Source: an uncultured Campylobacter sp.
GTDB lineage: Bacteria; Actinomycetota; Actinomycetes; Mycobacteriales; Mycobacteriaceae
Reading direction: 5' to 3'
NCBI GenBank assembly: GCA_946221035.1
Contig: CAMIME010000055.1
Location: 1 to 13,145 of the forward strand
DNA: 13,145 bases
The notes beneath the pieces are model-generated. The model made no database searches and was not told where the DNA came from. It worked only from the letters and a program-made list of their open reading frames with translations. Made by a program: the position numbers and the translations under genes. Each line of letters starts with the position of its first letter. Positions within the stretch are counted from its first letter, which is position 1. Shown here piece after piece: positions 11,386-13,145 of the stretch.

Positions 11386-12897
11386 TTAGGCGTCACCTTT
11401 CATCATGGTGCCGGTCTCTTCGATGCGGCGGTGGAAGTCGAAGGCGTGCTCCAGGTTGTGCGGGGTCTGCTGGTATTTGCACTTGGAGGCGAGCTCGACG
11501 TACTCCTCGAGCAGCGGGCGGTACGACGGGTGGGCGATGGAGATCATCTTGGCCACGCGGTCGCGCGGCGCGAGGCCGCGCAGGTCGGCTACGCCGTACT
11601 CGGTGATGAACACCATGGCGTCGTGTTCGGTGTGGTCGACGTGGGACACCATCGGCACGATCGCGGAGATGGCGCCGTCCTTCGCCACCGACGGGGAGAT
11701 GAAGGAGGAGATGTAAGCGTTGCGGGTGAAGTCGCCCGAGCCACCGAGGGCGTTCATCAGTCGGGAGCCGTTGATGTGGGTGGAGTTGGCGTTGCCGTAG
11801 ATGTCCGCCTCGATCATTCCGTTGGAGGCGATCAGGCCGGTGCGGCGGATGACCTCCGGGTGGTTCGAGATGCTCTGCGGGCGCAGGATGATGGACTCAC
11901 GGTAGCGCGCGGCTTCCTCGTTCATCTTCTCGGCGTACTCCGGCGAGAGGGAGAAGGAGGTGGCGGACGCGACGGTCATCTTGCCGGCGTCGATCAGGTC
12001 GACCATGCCGTCCTGGATCACCTCTGTGTAGGCCTGGATGTTCTCGAACTTCGAGTCCATCAGCCCCGCCATCACGGCGTTGGGCACGTTGCCCACGCCC
12101 GACTGCATGACGTAGCCGTCGTAGGTGAGGCGGCCGAACTTGACCTCGTTCTCCAGGAAGTCGAGGAAGTTGCCGGCGATTTGCTCGGAGACGGAGTCGG
12201 GGGCCTTGAACGGGGCGTTGCGGTCCGGCTCATCGGTCTGGATCACGGCGACGACCTTCTCCGGGTCGATCTCGATGTAGGTGGTGCCGATGCGGTCGCC
12301 CGCCTTGGTAATCGGGATCGGGATGCGGTTTGGCAGCGCCGGAACGGTCCAGATGTCGTGCATGCCCTCGAGCTCGAGGGACTGCCACTCGTTGACCTCG
12401 ATGATGATCTTCTTCGCCGCATTGAGGAACTCCACCGAGTTGCCGACCGACGAGGACGGAACGATGTTGCCCTCTTCGGTAATGCGCACAGCCTCCACGA
12501 TCGCCAGATCGACGTCACCGAAGAAGCCCTGCTCCACCATCATGCCGGAGTGGGAAAGGTGGATGTCCTGGAACTTCATGGCGCCGGCGTTGATGGCGTT
12601 ACGCATCTGCGGGTCGGACTGGTACGGCATGCGGTAGCGCAGCGCGTTGGCCTCCGCCAGGACGCCGTCGCACTCAGGCGCGGTGGAGGCCCCGGTGAAC
12701 AGGTCGATGGAGAAGTCCTGCCCCTTCTCATGGGCTGCCTTGGCCTTCTCCGCGATGGCGGTGGGCATGGCCTTCGGGTAGCCGGCACCGGTGAAGCCGG
12801 AGATGCCGACCTTGTCGCCGTGGTTGACAAACTGGGCCGCTTCCTCGGCTGTCATGACTTTATCGGCGAGTTTGGCGTTGGCGATGCGATCACTCAT
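11386..12897 (-). CDS. cat: Acetyl-CoA hydrolase/CoA transferase (Cat/ActA type)
   Basis: A 503-residue class I CoA transferase, nearly the 502 of the C. glutamicum acetate/propionate:succinyl-CoA transferase as I recall it. It moves CoA between succinyl-CoA and acetate or propionate in the cytoplasm. Features include GISGFTGAGYPK (31-42), QSGVGNVPNAVMAGL (265-279), YTEVIQDG with the probable catalytic Glu292, and GGSGDFTRN near the C-terminus. ATG 12897 is chosen over the in-frame start at 12942 because known homologues begin MSDRIA; AAGGA lies about a dozen bases upstream. It is in the same chromosomal neighbourhood as ramA, as in C. glutamicum. Candidate RamA boxes lie upstream at 12989-13021. 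Confidence 0.95.
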   Translation of the reverse strand: MSDRIANAKLADKVMTAEEAAQFVNHGDKVGISGFTGAGYPKAMPTAIAEKAKAAHEKGQDFSIDLFTGASTAPECDGVLAEANALRYRMPYQSDPQMRNAINAGAMKFQDIHLSHSGMMVEQGFFGDVDLAIVEAVRITEEGNIVPSSSVGNSVEFLNAAKKIIIEVNEWQSLELEGMHDIWTVPALPNRIPIPITKAGDRIGTTYIEIDPEKVVAVIQTDEPDRNAPFKAPDSVSEQIAGNFLDFLENEVKFGRLTYDGYVMQSGVGNVPNAVMAGLMDSKFENIQAYTEVIQDGMVDLIDAGKMTVASATSFSLSPEYAEKMNEEAARYRESIILRPQSISNHPEVIRRTGLIASNGMIEADIYGNANSTHINGSRLMNALGGSGDFTRNAYISSFISPSVAKDGAISAIVPMVSHVDHTEHDAMVFITEYGVADLRGLAPRDRVAKMISIAHPSYRPLLEEYVELASKCKYQQTPHNLEHAFDFHRRIEETGTMMKGDA

Positions 12898-12988
12898 TGG
12901 AATCTCAATCCTTTCGTTCGGACGATTAACACACACCACCATATTGTGACCTAGCGCTCACTGCCAGATATTGAGGTAAAAGGGTTCA

Positions 12989-13021
12989 CGGGGCCGTCGG
13001 CAAGCAGAAGCGGTGCCCCCG
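12989..13021. promoter_or_regulatory. Candidate RamA boxes upstream of cat
   Basis: CGGGGC (12989-12994) and, on the opposite strand, CGGGGGC (13015-13021) fit the loose RamA consensus and lie about 95-125 bp before the cat start. The motif is common in GC-rich DNA, so this is weak evidence. No gene is seen between 12898 and the window end. Confidence 0.3.
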
Positions 13022-13052
13022 AACGGGAGGGCAGCCCTGCTGCGCCCCGACA

Positions 13053-13123
13053 AGTTTCCAGCGGATTCGTTGTAGCGAATCCGTCGTATCGGCCGATTCG
13101 CTACAACCGTTCCGCTGGAAACT
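13053..13123. repeat. Long intergenic palindrome
   Basis: Arms 13053-13081 and 13095-13123 are 29 nt each and match at 26 positions: AGTTTCCAGCGGA, three mismatched bases, GTTGTAGCGAATC. The loop is 13 nt. Outside the arms GCGCCCCG (13043-13050) and CGGGGTGGGCGC (13124-13135) extend the pairing imperfectly. There is no T run on either strand. It may be an intergenic repeat or MITE-like element; the neighbouring gene is outside the window. Confidence 0.85.
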
Positions 13124-13145
13124 CGGGGTGGGCGCAAAATCGCGC

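Noticed and set aside
11431..12954. 507-codon plus-strand frame opposite the CoA transferase gene
   Set aside because: Mirror frame of a strongly conserved GC-rich gene, low-complexity His/Val/Gly/Asp composition and no family resemblance.
12945..12961. GlxR (CRP-type) site upstream of cat, TGTGA...TCAC
   Set aside because: The half-sites are 8 bases apart rather than the 6 of the TGTGA-N6-TCACA consensus.

Overview
This 13.1 kb window is high-GC DNA from a Corynebacterium or a very close relative. The main evidence is a MurA with Asp at the usual Cys position, a RamA-type acetate regulator, cysK-cysE, a Cat/ActA-type CoA transferase, Lys-Glu-Asp-Phe tRNA genes and many genes whose -10 box lies about 7 nt before the start codon. 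From memory, ramA-cysK-cysE-acetyltransferase-...-cat follows the Corynebacterium glutamicum chromosome, so the window is a conserved backbone with insertions.

Layout. 1-245: promoter and leader of an rRNA operon leaving the window on the minus strand. 246-2402: murA and ramA, both minus. 2403-2694: a dense control region with RamA-type boxes for ramA and an McbR-type operator for cysK. 2695-4357: cysK, a strong terminator, then cysE with its own promoter. 4354-4644: a small acetyltransferase converging on cysE.

4715-7322: tRNA-Phe, tRNA-Asp, a roughly 2.3 kb accessory segment, a second identical tRNA-Asp, and tRNA-Glu, with the tRNA genes on the minus strand. The accessory segment is bounded by an exact 75-bp repeat carrying the whole tRNA-Asp gene. 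It holds a UvrA-like tail, IS256 and ISL3 transposase pieces, an intact small SHOCT membrane protein and the C-terminal part of an Abi/HEPN-type protein. It looks like the residue of an integrated element; no integrase remains.

7397-9740: a maltokinase-cap-like protein, a ZIP metal transporter and a divergent urea transporter. 9778-9850: tRNA-Lys. 9921-11174: an AAA ATPase with a DUF4143 nuclease-like C-terminus, preceded by four 23-bp tandem repeats. 11386-12897: the CoA transferase. 13053-13123: a long intergenic palindrome at the right edge.

Functional links: RamA is the expected activator of acetate genes and the CoA transferase belongs to that metabolism; CysE and CysK catalyse the two consecutive steps of cysteine synthesis. 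The least explained parts are the ATPase with its 23-bp array, the tRNA-Asp-bounded segment and the right-edge palindrome. All assignments are from reading the sequence; no database search was run.
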